A DNA stretch of 64,000 bases from VRUE01 sp963764365 (GCA_963764365.1 CAVXSI010000011.1:1-64000), one strand, 5' to 3'. Shown: positions 8,819-19,809, counted from the stretch's first letter. The notes: a model not told the origin generated them from the sequence alone. Translations and numbers: made by a program.

Positions 8819-9256
8819 CCGACGGAGGCGATCGAGGACTACGCGAAGGCGATCTACGCCCTTTCGCGCGACCGTAAGGGGCCGGTGCTCAACGGCGAGG
8901 TTGCCGACCGGCTCGGGGTGAAGCCGGCGACCGCGACCTCGATGCTGAAGCGGCTCGGCGAGCTCGGCCTGGTCGAGTACCTGCCCTACCGAGGCGCCAC
9001 CCTGACCCCGGCCGGGGAGCGGGTCGCGCTCGAGGTGATCCGCCATCACCGCCTGCTCGAGGCCTACCTCTCCGAGGCGCTGGGGATGCCCGACGACATG
9101 GTCCACGCCGAGGCCGAGGTGCTGGAGCACCACATCTCCGAGGATCTGGAGCAGCTGATCGCCGCCAAGCTCGGCGACCCGAGCCACGATCCGCACGGGA
9201 CGCCGATCCCCGGGCCGGACCTGCAGCTGCCGCTGGAGGAGGGAAGCGCCCGGTGA
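8810..9256 (+). CDS. DtxR/MntR-family metal-dependent regulator
   Basis: A 148-residue iron/manganese-responsive repressor. Reading from GTG 8810 gives the canonical beginning SKPTEAIEDYAKAIYAL; an ATG at 8789 would add seven residues. The winged helix covers roughly residues 5-65 (VADRLGVKPATATSMLKRLGELGLV). The metal and dimer domain includes IRHHRLLEAYL and E-V-L-E-H-H, matching the His and Glu ligands of the family; no SH3-like third domain is present. There is no clear Shine-Dalgarno sequence at either start. The stop overlaps the start of the NRAMP transporter gene (GTGA), which indicates the regulated target. Confidence 0.9.
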   Translation: MSKPTEAIEDYAKAIYALSRDRKGPVLNGEVADRLGVKPATATSMLKRLGELGLVEYLPYRGATLTPAGERVALEVIRHHRLLEAYLSEALGMPDDMVHAEAEVLEHHISEDLEQLIAAKLGDPSHDPHGTPIPGPDLQLPLEEGSAR

Positions 9257-10566
9257 AGCACCCGTCGCCGGTCACGAAGGCGGCGACCGTCGAGGACGTG
9301 CTGCCGGGCGAGGCGGCTGTCGCCGTCGCCGCGCGGCGCTCACTGGAGGGGCGCGCGACCGGGCTCGGCCGGATCTGGCCGTTCCTCGGCCCCGCCTTCA
9401 TCGCCGCCGTCGCCTACATCGACCCCGGCAACTTCGCCACCAACGTCGCCGGCGGCGCCAAGTTCGGCTACCTGCTGCTCTGGGTCGTGCTGGCCGCCAA
9501 CCTGGTCGCGATGCTGGTCCAGGCGCAGTCGGCGAAGCTGGGGATCGCCACCGGCAAGAACCTCGCCGAGCTCTGCCGCGAGACCTACTCGCGCCGCACC
9601 GCGCTCGGGCTCTGGCTGCAGGCCGAGGTGGTGGCGATGGCGACCGACGTCGCCGAGGTGGTCGGCGCCGCGCTCGGACTCAACCTGCTGTTCGGAATCC
9701 CGCTGTTCGCCGCCGGGGTGATCTCCGGCGCCGGCGCCTTCGCGATCCTCGCCCTGCAGCGGATGGGGTTCCGCCGGCTCGAGGCCGGGATCAGCGCCCT
9801 CGTCGGCGTCGTCGTCGCCTCCTTCGTGTTCGAGCTGTTCGACGCCAGGCCGGCGGCCGGCGAAGTCGCCAAGCACCTGTTCGTGCCGGGCTTCGGCGGC
9901 ACCGAAAGCATCCTGCTGGCGACCGGGATCATCGGCGCGACGGTGATGCCGCACGTCGTCTACCTGCACTCGGCGCTGACCCAGAGCCGGATCGTCGGCC
10001 GCGACGAGGAGGAGAAGAAGCGGATCCTCGGCTTCGAGAAGGTCGACGTGGTGATCGCGCTCTCGCTCGCCGGCCTCGTCAACCTCTCGATGATGATGGT
10101 CGCCGCCGCGCTCTTCCACGGCAGCGGGCTGACCGGGATCGACACGATCGAAGGCGCCTTCGAAGGCCTGAAGACGCTGGTCTCGAACCGCGCCGCGACC
10201 GTCTTCGGCATCGCCCTGCTCGCCTCCGGCTTCGCCTCCTCCTCGGTTGGCACGATGGCCGGCCAGGTGGTGATGCAGGGCTTCATCCGCCGTCAGATCC
10301 CGCTCTTCCTGCGCCGCGCCCTGACCCTGGCGCCGGCGCTGGTCATCCTCGCGCTCGGCGTCAACCCGACCGACGCCCTCGTCTTCAGCCAGGTCGTTCT
10401 CTCGTTCGGCATCCCCTTCGCGCTGGTGCCGCTGGTGCTGATCGCGCGGCGGCCGGAGATCATGCGGTCGCTGGTCAACCCCGGCTGGCTGACCGCGCTG
10501 GCGGCGACGCTGGCGGCGCTGATCATCGGCCTCAACGTCTTCTTGATCGCTGACCTGTTTCTTTAG
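9253..10566 (+). CDS. mntH: NRAMP-family Mn2+/Fe2+ transporter
   Basis: A 437-residue proton-coupled divalent metal importer of the NRAMP/SLC11 family with about 11 membrane segments. The TM1 metal-site motif appears as AYIDPGNFATN and the TM6 motif as TGIIGATVMPHVVYLHSAL (MPH), with QAEVVAMATDVAEVVG between them. The gene starts with GTG inside the stop of the DtxR-type regulator gene (4-bp overlap), so translation is coupled and repression by metal-loaded regulator is expected. Mn versus Fe preference cannot be read from sequence. Confidence 0.93.
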   Translation: MKHPSPVTKAATVEDVLPGEAAVAVAARRSLEGRATGLGRIWPFLGPAFIAAVAYIDPGNFATNVAGGAKFGYLLLWVVLAANLVAMLVQAQSAKLGIATGKNLAELCRETYSRRTALGLWLQAEVVAMATDVAEVVGAALGLNLLFGIPLFAAGVISGAGAFAILALQRMGFRRLEAGISALVGVVVASFVFELFDARPAAGEVAKHLFVPGFGGTESILLATGIIGATVMPHVVYLHSALTQSRIVGRDEEEKKRILGFEKVDVVIALSLAGLVNLSMMMVAAALFHGSGLTGIDTIEGAFEGLKTLVSNRAATVFGIALLASGFASSSVGTMAGQVVMQGFIRRQIPLFLRRALTLAPALVILALGVNPTDALVFSQVVLSFGIPFALVPLVLIARRPEIMRSLVNPGWLTALAATLAALIIGLNVFLIADLFL

Positions 10567-10586
10567 CGCGGGCGGGGTGGCGGCGC

Positions 10587-10692
10587 CAGGGGGTGCCCCA
10601 GCCGTCGCTGGGTTTTTCGCCTGGCGCGTCCCGTCTCTCGCCGAGTGGGCTGTGCGAAAAACGGGACGCCGCGCCGGCTGGGGCACCCCCTG
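10587..10692. mobile_element. MITE-like element, copy A
   Basis: A 106-bp element with 17-bp perfect terminal inverted repeats CAGGGGGTGCCCCAGCC, containing internal GTTTTTCG and CGAAAAAC blocks. It lies between mntH and the small gene at 10721. It encodes nothing convincing. Its reverse complement, about 91% identical, occurs at 11526-11631. Confidence 0.7.
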
Positions 10693-10720
10693 CCACCGCC
10701 TTCCAGGGACGGCTTCGGGC

Positions 10721-11041
10721 TCAGGCCAGCAATTTCTCTACTAGCTGGGGGAGTTCGCGGGCCATTCTGGAGCGGGGGACGGCGAGGTCGATGCCGGCCG
10801 CTTCGGCGGCTTGCTTGGTCTCGGCGTTGACGTGGGAGTAGTAGCCGAGGACGGGGAGGTCGAGGCTTGCGAGAGCTGCCGGATCCTCGGCGTCGAGGTC
10901 GGCGACGAGAAGCTCTGCTTCATCCAGCGGAGTGTCGGCCAAGGCCGACACAAGCGCCACCTCATGGCCCGCGGCGTCCAGCATCGCTTCGACTCTGCTT
11001 CCCAGGAGCAGGTCCGGCGTCACCGCCACGATGCGGGACAT
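10721..11041 (-). CDS. Degenerate receiver-like small protein
   Basis: A 106-residue protein from ATG 11041. The alternating beta-alpha pattern (SRIVAVTPDLLLGSRVEAML, ELLVADLDAEDPAALASL, LPVLGYYSHV, GIDLAVPRSRM, LPQLVEKLL) matches a response-regulator receiver fold, with an Asp-rich strand end and a C-terminal Lys/Arg region but without a clear phospho-acceptor context. It is probably a phosphorylation-independent receiver-like domain. It lies between the two inverted MITE-like elements together with the next gene. Confidence 0.6.
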   Translation of the reverse strand: MSRIVAVTPDLLLGSRVEAMLDAAGHEVALVSALADTPLDEAELLVADLDAEDPAALASLDLPVLGYYSHVNAETKQAAEAAGIDLAVPRSRMARELPQLVEKLLA

Positions 11042-11100
11042 CAGGCGGCCGCGCCGGGCGAGGGCTGCGCCCCGAGGGCAGTTGGCGCCGGGGCTGACAC

Positions 11101-11463
11101 CTACAGCGAGCGGCGCCGGCGGAGCTCTTCGCGCACGCTCTCCGGCCGGCCCCACATCTGCACGACCTCGGCCCGGCCCTCGCGCACCTCGCGAACCTGC
11201 ATCTCGCCGGCGACGCCTTCCCCGTCCAGCTTCTCGAGCACACTGAGCACCGTGTCAGCGGCAGCTGCGTGCCCGAAGCTTTGAGCGACCAGCAAGCGCC
11301 AGTCCCAGTCCGCCTGCGAGTAGGGCTGCGCGTTGACCTGGCTCAGCGCCACGGCCGTGTCGACGTACTGAGCTTCATCCGCGATCCGCAGATCGAGCTC
11401 CAGATCCGTCCAGTCCGGCGGCAACGAATCGAGCACCTGCCTGAAATCACCAGCCAAGCTCAT
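11101..11463 (-). CDS. Hypothetical protein
   Basis: A 120-residue soluble protein from ATG 11463. It has a tryptophan-rich middle (Y-S-Q-A-D-W-D-W-R-L-L-V-A-Q-S-F-G-H) and a charged C-terminus ending in RRRRSL. No domain is recognised. It is followed on the same strand by the receiver-like gene and both lie inside the MITE-bounded segment. The gene upstream boundary at 11464-11525 carries no other reading frame I trust. Confidence 0.55.
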   Translation of the reverse strand: MSLAGDFRQVLDSLPPDWTDLELDLRIADEAQYVDTAVALSQVNAQPYSQADWDWRLLVAQSFGHAAAADTVLSVLEKLDGEGVAGEMQVREVREGRAEVVQMWGRPESVREELRRRRSL

Positions 11464-11525
11464 CGAGCGGCAGCGTACCGGGGAACCGGTGCGCGAATCG
11501 GCCGCCTTGTATCTGGAAGGCGGGG

Positions 11526-11631
11526 CAGGGGGTGCCCCAGCCGGCGCGGCGTCCTGTTTTTGGCACAGTTCCCTCGGCGAGAGCCGTGGCGCGCCCGGCG
11601 AAAAACCCAGCGACGGCTGGGGCACCCCCTG
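11526..11631. mobile_element. MITE-like element, copy B (inverted)
   Basis: The same 106-bp length and 17-bp terminal repeats as copy A but in the opposite orientation, differing at roughly nine internal positions. A degenerate partial third copy, with CCCAGCGACGGCT and CCTTGGCGCGCC, follows at about 11659-11715. The position is upstream of the hypothetical gene at 11463. Confidence 0.7.
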
Positions 11632-11722
11632 GCGCGCCACCCGGCTTCGAGTTCGGCCGGAAGGCTTCGCCGACGCCCAGCGACGGCTCGCGTGCCCCTT
11701 GGCGCGCCGGCCGGCTACGGGC

Positions 11723-12682
11723 TCACGGGCCCAAGCGAAATGCTTTGTCGATGTCCAGCGGCCGCTGCAGCAAGCCGTGCTTCAGGTCCCAGGCGGCCCA
11801 GGCGTGCAGCACCGCCGGGTCGAACGGCCTCGGGCGCAGGTCGGGCAGCAGCGCCCGCAGCTGCGCCGCCTGGTCACCGCGGTCGAGTTCGGGGACCTCG
11901 GCGAGCAGGTCGTCGAGGGCTCTGGACGGGTGGTCGACCGTGAAGCGGTATCCGCGGGTCGTCGCGGCGACGATCGAGTCGACCAGCTTCGGGTCCCGGC
12001 CGATCGTCTTTTGCGACGCGGCCAGCACCAGCTCGGGGTAGGGCGGGGCGCCGTATTCGTCGACTTTGAAGACCCGGATCGGGACGCCGCGGCGGCGCAG
12101 CGCCACCCCCTCGGCGTTCCAGAAGCCGGTCGCCGCGTCGACCTTGCCCGCGGCCAGCGAGGAGACGGCGTCGAAGCCGATCGTCACGCGGTGGACCAGC
12201 GCCGGGTCGCCGCCGTCGGCCGCGACCTCGGAGTCGACCACCGCTTCGTCGGAGGGCAGGCCGGTGACGCCGACCGTGTGGCCCTCGAGCTCGCGCGGGC
12301 GCCGCACCGGGCTGTCGCCGGCGGCGATCGCCGCCGCCAGTGGGCGCTGCACGATCGGCATCAGCCCGACCGGCTCGAGCCCGCGCTCGCGGGCGATTCC
12401 GAGGTCGTGGATGTCGAGGATCGCGAAGTCGGCGCGGCCCGCCGCGAGCAGCTTCGGCGCGTCGGTCGATTCGCCCGGCTGGCGGATCGTCAGATCGATC
12501 CCGGCATCGCGGTAGAAGCCCTCGCGCAGCGCCGCGTAGATCCCGGAATGGACGGCGTTGGGCGTGAAATCGAGCACCAGCGTCGCGCCGTCCGGCGCGC
12601 CCGGTTCAGCGCCGCCCCCGCCGCAGCCGGCCGCGCCGGCGAGCAGGAGAGCGGCCGCCAGCAGCGCGGCAACCCGTCTCAT
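11723..12682 (-). CDS. NMT1/THI5-like ABC substrate-binding lipoprotein
   Basis: A 319-residue exported binding protein. It has a signal peptide with lipobox L-A-G-A-A-G-C (about residues 14-20), then the NMT1/THI5-like pattern LDFTPNAVHSGIYAALREGFYRDAGIDL, followed by a two-lobe periplasmic-binding fold (GRADFAILDIHDLGIARERG, VAVTGLPSDEA-type hinge, GKVDAATGFWNAEG). Relatives bind pyrimidine (thiamin precursor), riboflavin-type or sulfonate ligands; the ligand here is not determinable. No ATPase or permease gene is adjacent, so it is an orphan component in this window. Confidence 0.85.
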   Translation of the reverse strand: MRRVAALLAAALLLAGAAGCGGGGAEPGAPDGATLVLDFTPNAVHSGIYAALREGFYRDAGIDLTIRQPGESTDAPKLLAAGRADFAILDIHDLGIARERGLEPVGLMPIVQRPLAAAIAAGDSPVRRPRELEGHTVGVTGLPSDEAVVDSEVAADGGDPALVHRVTIGFDAVSSLAAGKVDAATGFWNAEGVALRRRGVPIRVFKVDEYGAPPYPELVLAASQKTIGRDPKLVDSIVAATTRGYRFTVDHPSRALDDLLAEVPELDRGDQAAQLRALLPDLRPRPFDPAVLHAWAAWDLKHGLLQRPLDIDKAFRLGP

Positions 12683-12771
12683 TCAACAGGGAAACCTATT
12701 CATAGGGCCATTCCGGATACACTCTCGCCCCGAAACCGACTTGGGATTACGGGAAAGAGGAGGCGTATCCA

Positions 12772-13533
12772 GTGCAGGAAAGAGGACTTGCGGCATATCT
12801 CGCCGAGTTGATCGGCAGTTTCTTCCTGGTGTTCTTCATCACCAGCGTCGTCGTGCTGTTCGTTGCGACTGGCAATCAGGCGCAGTTCGGCTCCGACTAT
12901 GCCGTCGTCGGCCTCGCCCAGGGCTTCGCCCTCTTCGGGCTCGTGGTGATGTTCGGCGCGGTCTCCGGCGGCCACTTCAACCCGGCTGTGACGCTGGGTG
13001 CCGCGCTGATCAAGCGGATATCCGCCGTCGACGCGCTGATCTACATGCTCGCCCAGCTCTCGGGCGGCGTTCTGGGCGCGCTGCTGACCAAGGCGCTGCT
13101 CGTCGACGAGGGGCGCGCGACCCACTACGGGGCGGCGGAAACGAGCGCCCTTCTCGGCGGCAACTTCCAGGGCTCGATCATCGAGGCGATCGGCGCCTTC
13201 CTCCTGGTGCTCGTCGTGCTGGTCGCCCTCTACTCGGACAAGGGCCCGCGCGACTGGGCGCCGTTCGCCTACGGCACGACCCTCGCCTTCCTGGTGATGG
13301 TCGGCGGTCCGCTCTCCGGCGGCTCCTTCAATCCGGCGCGCTGGTTCGGTCCCGCCCTGGTCAGCAATTCCTGGGGCGGCGTCTGGCCGTACGTCGTCGG
13401 CCCGATCGTCGGCGCCGTGGTCGCCGTGGTGGTCTTCAAGTTCGTGATCGAGGGTGGCCTGCCGAAACCCGGCAAAGGGGCGCCCGCGAAGCCGGCGCCC
13501 GCCAAGCCGGCGAGCGGCTCGCCGGCCGCGTAG
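12772..13533 (+). CDS. Aquaporin (MIP family channel)
   Basis: A 253-residue membrane channel from a GTG start, with six membrane segments and the two half-helix pore motifs: SGGHFNPAVT in the first half and GGSFNPARWFGP in the second. The second motif keeps the selectivity-filter Arg after NPA. The C-terminal tail after residue 225 is an Ala/Lys/Pro-rich extension (APAKPAPAKPASG). This fits AqpZ-like water or small-solute channels rather than GlpF, but substrate specificity is uncertain. It is transcribed divergently from the binding-protein gene. Confidence 0.9.
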   Translation: MQERGLAAYLAELIGSFFLVFFITSVVVLFVATGNQAQFGSDYAVVGLAQGFALFGLVVMFGAVSGGHFNPAVTLGAALIKRISAVDALIYMLAQLSGGVLGALLTKALLVDEGRATHYGAAETSALLGGNFQGSIIEAIGAFLLVLVVLVALYSDKGPRDWAPFAYGTTLAFLVMVGGPLSGGSFNPARWFGPALVSNSWGGVWPYVVGPIVGAVVAVVVFKFVIEGGLPKPGKGAPAKPAPAKPASGSPAA

Positions 13534-13605
13534 GTCTCAGCCCGAATCTCAGGCGGCGCACGCACGCGCCGGGCCCGTCCCGGCGCGTGCGGTAGCTTCC
13601 GCGGC

Positions 13606-15951
<2,346 letters not shown>

Positions 15952-15997
15952 GCGCCGCAAAAGAGCAGAGGAGCGGCGAAAGCGCGATGATTTTCCC

Positions 15998-16984
15998 ATG
16001 CGGGCGATGGTCTTGGAGCGGCAGCGCGAGCCGCTCCGGGCTGCCGCGCTGCCGGACCCCGAGCCGGGGCCGGGTCAACTGCTGATCTCGGTCGCGGCCT
16101 GCGGCGTCTGCCGCACCGACCTGCACATCGTCGACGGCGAGCTGAGCGAGCCGAAGCTGCCGCTGGTGCTCGGCCACCAGATCGTCGGCACTGTCGCCGG
16201 GGCGGGGGAGGGGGCGGAGCGCCACGCGGTCGGCGATCGGGTCGGCGTCCCCTGGCTCGGCTGGACCGACGGCACCTGCCGCTACTGCGCCAGCGGCCGC
16301 GAGAACCTCTGCGACCACGCCCGCTTCACCGGCTACGACCTCGACGGCGGCTATGCCGAACTGACCGTCGCCGACGAGCGCTTCTGCCTGCCGGTCCCAC
16401 CAGGCCTGTCGGACGAGGGGGCGGCGCCGCTGCTCTGCGCCGGGCTGATCGGCTACCGGGCGCTGCGCCTGGTCGGCGACGCCGAGCGAATCGGCTTCTA
16501 CGGCTTCGGCGCCTCGGCCCACATCCTCTGCCAGGTCGCGGCGCACCAGGGGCGGCGCGTCTTCGTCTTCACCCGCGAGGGCGACGCCGAGGGGCAGGCG
16601 TTCGCTCGCAGCCTCGGGGCGGAGTGGGCCGGCTCCTCGGAGGAAGCGCCCCCGGAGGAGCTCGACGGCGCGATCGTCTTCGCTCCGGTCGGCGCGCTGA
16701 TGACCGCGGCGCTGCGGGCCAGCGCCAAGGGCGCGCGGATCATCAGCGCCGGCATCCACATGAGCGACATCCCGTCCTTCCCCTACGACGAGCTGTGGGG
16801 AGAGCGCTCGCTCGGCTCGGTCGCCAACCTCACCCGCGAGGACGGCGAGGAGTTCCTCGCCCTGGCGCCGAAGGTCCCGGTCCGCACCGAGGTCGAGGTC
16901 CATCCGCTCGAGGGCGCCAACGAGGCCCTCGACTCGATCCGCACCGGTTCCCTCCGCGGCGCCGCAGTCCTCCGTGTCCCCTGA
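15998..16984 (+). CDS. Zinc-dependent alcohol dehydrogenase family protein
   Basis: A 328-residue medium-chain dehydrogenase from ATG 15998. The catalytic zinc site appears as ACGVCRTDLH with GHQIVG. The structural zinc loop is D-G-T-C-R-Y-C-A-S-G-R-E-N-L-C, which keeps three of the usual four cysteines; the first is replaced. The nucleotide-binding turn is GFYGFGASAHI. It starts 46 bp after fbiC and is probably in the same transcript, but the family uses NAD(P), so a link to F420 is only positional. Substrate unknown. Confidence 0.85.
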   Translation: MRAMVLERQREPLRAAALPDPEPGPGQLLISVAACGVCRTDLHIVDGELSEPKLPLVLGHQIVGTVAGAGEGAERHAVGDRVGVPWLGWTDGTCRYCASGRENLCDHARFTGYDLDGGYAELTVADERFCLPVPPGLSDEGAAPLLCAGLIGYRALRLVGDAERIGFYGFGASAHILCQVAAHQGRRVFVFTREGDAEGQAFARSLGAEWAGSSEEAPPEELDGAIVFAPVGALMTAALRASAKGARIISAGIHMSDIPSFPYDELWGERSLGSVANLTREDGEEFLALAPKVPVRTEVEVHPLEGANEALDSIRTGSLRGAAVLRVP

Positions 16985-16989
16985 CCGGG

Positions 16990-17039
16990 GACGCGCCGGG
17001 AGTTATCCCCCGTATTGGGCGGCGAATCACCGGCACGTC
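16990..17039. repeat. Palindromic element GACGYGCCGGGAGTTA, copy 1
   Basis: GACGCGCCGGGAGTTA at the left end pairs with an imperfect inverse (GAATCACCGGCACGTC) at the right around CCCCGTATTGGGC. It sits exactly between the convergent alcohol dehydrogenase and cofE genes, so it may act as a bidirectional terminator. Related copies are at 24261 and 57574. Confidence 0.6.
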
Positions 17040-17041
17040 TG

Positions 17042-17800
17042 TCAGCGGAAGAGGTCTTCGTTGGGGGGGCGCTGCAGGGCGGCGGCGCCGGGACCGTCGT
17101 CCTGGGTGACGTGGTGGGCCAGGCCGCGGACTATGGCCGCGGGGATCCGGCTTGCCTTGTCGCGGACGAGGTCGGCTGCGGCTGCGGCCTCGTCGGCTAT
17201 CGCGATCAGGGTCGCCTCCAGCTTGCGGCCCTCGGCGTCGGCGCGGTCGCGCCAGTCGTCGAGCGGGGCGATGCCGGCGCAGCCGATCGCCACCTCGGCC
17301 TGGCCGAGCCGCCAGGCGCGGCCGAAGCTGTCGGCGACGATCGCGGCGACCTGGGCGCCGCTCGCGGCGGCGATCTCGGCCCGGATCCGGCGCGCCGAGG
17401 CGTCCGGATCCTCTGGCAGCAGCGCCACCGTGCCCTCCTCCGGCAGGTTGGAGCTGTCGATGCCGGCGTTGGCGCAGACGAAGCCGTGATTGGTCTCGAC
17501 GATCAGCACGCCGCGCTCGGCGCGCAGCACCTCGCGGCTCTCTTCGAGGATCAACTCGACCAGCGCCGGCTCCTTGCCGAGCACCGCCGCCAGCTTCCGC
17601 GCCTCGGCGCCGGGGATCTCGCTCGACAGCTGCCGCACCTGCCCCTCGGCCTTGGAGACGACCTTCTGCGAGACGACGACGACGTCGCCGTCGCGCAGGT
17701 CCGCCCGCGCGGAGATCTCAACGCCGACCGACATCCCCTCGACGAACTCGGGCAGGCCGGCGATCGGGAGCACGGAAATCTCGGCTTGGGTCCCCGTCAC
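17042..17800 (-). CDS. cofE: Coenzyme F420-0:L-glutamate ligase
   Basis: CofE adds glutamate residues to F420-0 with GTP. Reading from GTG 17800 gives 252 residues, the usual length. A longer frame extends upstream to 17983, but that extension is low-complexity and overlaps cofC. Family features are SVLPIAGLPEFVEG at the start, DVVVVSQKVVSKAEG, VETNHGFVCANAGIDSSN and VADSFGRAWRLGQAEVAIG. There is no C-terminal nitroreductase-like domain as in mycobacterial FbiB, so reduction of dehydro-F420 must be done elsewhere. It lies downstream of cofC on the same strand. Confidence 0.9.
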   Translation of the reverse strand: MTGTQAEISVLPIAGLPEFVEGMSVGVEISARADLRDGDVVVVSQKVVSKAEGQVRQLSSEIPGAEARKLAAVLGKEPALVELILEESREVLRAERGVLIVETNHGFVCANAGIDSSNLPEEGTVALLPEDPDASARRIRAEIAAASGAQVAAIVADSFGRAWRLGQAEVAIGCAGIAPLDDWRDRADAEGRKLEATLIAIADEAAAAADLVRDKASRIPAAIVRGLAHHVTQDDGPGAAALQRPPNEDLFR

Positions 17801-17924
17801 GCCGGCGTCCGTCTCGATCGCTGTGGTGGGGGAGGAGGCCGCTTCGTCGCGACGAGCGTCGCGGGGAAGGCCGTCCCGAGTGCTCGCCGAGGTGCGATCC
17901 CGAGCCGCCCGGTTCGCTTCGGCC

Positions 17925-18566
17925 TCATAGCCCCAAGGCCTTCGCGGTTCGCCGTGCGCGGTTTCCGCCGGCCTCCAGCGCACGGGTCAGGGCGACGACG
18001 TCCGCGGGGGTGTCGAGGTCGAGGGCGAGCGACGGGATCTCTTCGACCCCGTAGGGAACGCCCGCGGCGCGCGCCGCCGCGATGTGCCGCTCGCAGCTCC
18101 CCTCGCCGAAGGAGGGCCGGATCGCCCGCGGGGGTGTCAGGGCGAGCGCGTTGGTGCCGGTCCCGTGCCGGTCCGGCACGATGCCGACGTAGCTGCTCGG
18201 TACGCCGGTCAGCAGCCGGTCCAGCTCGCGCGGCTCGAGCAGCGGGCAGTCGCCGGGCAGGAGGACGACGCACTCGGCGCCCAGCTCTTCGGCGCGGGCA
18301 ATCCCCGTAAGCACCGCCTCGACGTGGCTCTCGTTGCCAGTGTCCGCGACGACCTCCGCGCCGCCTCGCGCCGCGCTCGCGGCGGCGGCCGGCTCGTCGG
18401 TGACCACGATCGTCCGCTCGATCGAGCGCGCTTCGCCGATCGCCTCCAGCACGTCGGCGAGCATCGCCTCCACCAACGCCCTCCGCTGCCCGTCCTCGAT
18501 CCCCGCGGCCAGGCGCCGCTTGGCCGCGGTGAAGCGCTTCACGGGGAGGATGGCGGTCGCGTTCAC
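17925..18566 (-). CDS. cofC: F420 guanylyltransferase CofC/FbiD
   Basis: A nucleotidyltransferase that activates 2-phospholactate or phosphoenolpyruvate with GTP for F420-0 assembly. From GTG 18566 the protein is 213 residues and begins NATAILPVKRFTAAKRRL, the standard GT-A-like nucleotide-binding start. VVLLPGDCPLLEPRELDRLL and PDRHGTGTNALALTPP are typical CofC segments. A longer upstream reading runs through the intergenic repeats and is unlikely. It forms the F420 unit with cofE downstream and cofD upstream. Confidence 0.9.
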   Translation of the reverse strand: MNATAILPVKRFTAAKRRLAAGIEDGQRRALVEAMLADVLEAIGEARSIERTIVVTDEPAAAASAARGGAEVVADTGNESHVEAVLTGIARAEELGAECVVLLPGDCPLLEPRELDRLLTGVPSSYVGIVPDRHGTGTNALALTPPRAIRPSFGEGSCERHIAAARAAGVPYGVEEIPSLALDLDTPADVVALTRALEAGGNRARRTAKALGL

Positions 18567-18580
18567 GTCGGGGCAAGCTA

Positions 18581-18790
18581 GACGATCGACTGCGAATTCC
18601 CGCACCCACGGATGACACGCCTGACGCGGCGCCGGATCGGCACGCACGTCCTCGCGCGTAGCGCTGCTACGCGCAGCGTCCGCGCGCACCGCCCGGCTTG
18701 GTCAGTCGCGCCTCCGCGGGCACGCTAATTCGGAGTCGATCATCTGAGACGATCGACTGCGAATTCCCGCACCCACGGATGACGCGCCTG
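18581..18790. repeat. Intergenic repeat region with 43-bp direct repeats
   Basis: Two 43-bp direct repeats (18581-18623 and 18748-18790) begin GACGATCGACTGCGAATTCC and differ at one base. Between them lie a perfect hairpin GCGCGTAGC-GCT-GCTACGCGC and the block CTTGGTCAGTCGCGCC with CCGCGGGCACG. A related element is found at 60125-60194. There is no gene in this 243-bp gap. Confidence 0.65.
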
Positions 18791-18809
18791 GCGCTGCGGG
18801 TCGAGCCCA

Positions 18810-19745
18810 TCAGCCGCCGCGGGAGGCGATCAGCTCGGAGGCGTAGTCGAGCACGATCCGCGCCAGCCGCGCCCGGCCTGCGGCGCCGTCCATCAGCGTC
18901 GCCGTGGAGAGCGTCGGGATCTCGGCCGGGTCCGGGTCCGGGTCCCCCTCGTCGACGACCATCGCGTCGATCAGGCCGGCGTAGAGCGAGGCGACCCCGG
19001 CCGCGTTCGAGGGCCGCCCGACCGCGGCCATGAAGCGCTCGGTCGGCCCCTTGACCACCTCGCCGGCGACGTAGGGGCTGACCGCGACGACCGGCGCGCC
19101 GGAGGCGGCGATCGCCTCGCGCATCCCGGGCACGGCAAGGATCGGGCCGATGCTGATCACCGGGTTGGAGGGGCCGATCACGATCGCCTCGGCGCCGGCG
19201 AGCGCCGCCAGCACCTCCGGCGTCGGCTGGGCCGCGGCGATTCCCTCCAGCTCCACCCCGGTCACCTGCGGCTGCCCTCCGTCGACGATCAGGTACTCCT
19301 GCAGGCTGCGGCGGCCGGCGGGGGTGATCACCTGCGTCCGCACCCGCCCCTCGCTCATCGGCAGGACCCGGGCGGCGACGCCGAGCCCGCGGGCGATCTG
19401 CGCCTGCGCGTCGGTCTGCGTCCCGCCCTCGTCGAGGAAGGTGCGGCGGTAGAGGCAGGCGGCGAGGTCGCGATCCGAGAGCGAGAACCAGTCGGGCGAG
19501 CCGAGCTTGGCCAGCCGCTCGAAGGCGGTGAAACCGTCGTCGCGGATCCCCCAGCCGCGCTCGGCGTCGATTTCGCCGCTCAGCCAGTAGGTGACGAGGT
19601 CGGGATCGGGGGAGACGTGGACGCCGACCAGCTCGACGTCGTCAGCGGTGTTGGCGACAACCGCCAGGTCGGCGCCGATCTCCTCCTGTAGGCCGGCGCC
19701 GAGTTTGGCGCCGCCGGTGCCGCCGGCCAAAAGAACGACCCTCAC
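18810..19745 (-). CDS. cofD: 2-phospho-L-lactate transferase CofD/FbiA
   Basis: CofD joins FO to the activated phospholactyl or phosphoenolpyruvyl group to give F420-0 or its dehydro form. The likely start is GTG 19745 (RVVLLAGGTGGAKLGAGL); a second in-frame GTG at 19769 would add eight residues. Markers are NTADDVELVGVHVSPD, D-E-G-G-T-Q-T-D and IVIGPSNPVISIGPIL. About 311 residues, as expected. It is transcribed on the same strand as cofC and cofE, separated from cofC by the repeat region. Confidence 0.92.
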   Translation of the reverse strand: MRVVLLAGGTGGAKLGAGLQEEIGADLAVVANTADDVELVGVHVSPDPDLVTYWLSGEIDAERGWGIRDDGFTAFERLAKLGSPDWFSLSDRDLAACLYRRTFLDEGGTQTDAQAQIARGLGVAARVLPMSEGRVRTQVITPAGRRSLQEYLIVDGGQPQVTGVELEGIAAAQPTPEVLAALAGAEAIVIGPSNPVISIGPILAVPGMREAIAASGAPVVAVSPYVAGEVVKGPTERFMAAVGRPSNAAGVASLYAGLIDAMVVDEGDPDPDPAEIPTLSTATLMDGAAGRARLARIVLDYASELIASRGG

Positions 19746-19809
19746 AACACCTGTTCCCGCATCGCGCACGGTGCGAAGGACCGGAGATGCACGCTCGGTC
19801 GCGCCGCGC

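Noticed and set aside
17801..17983. N-terminal extension of CofE
   Set aside because: It is low-complexity, overlaps the cofC end by 59 bp and is absent from the family. GTG 17800 gives the normal length.
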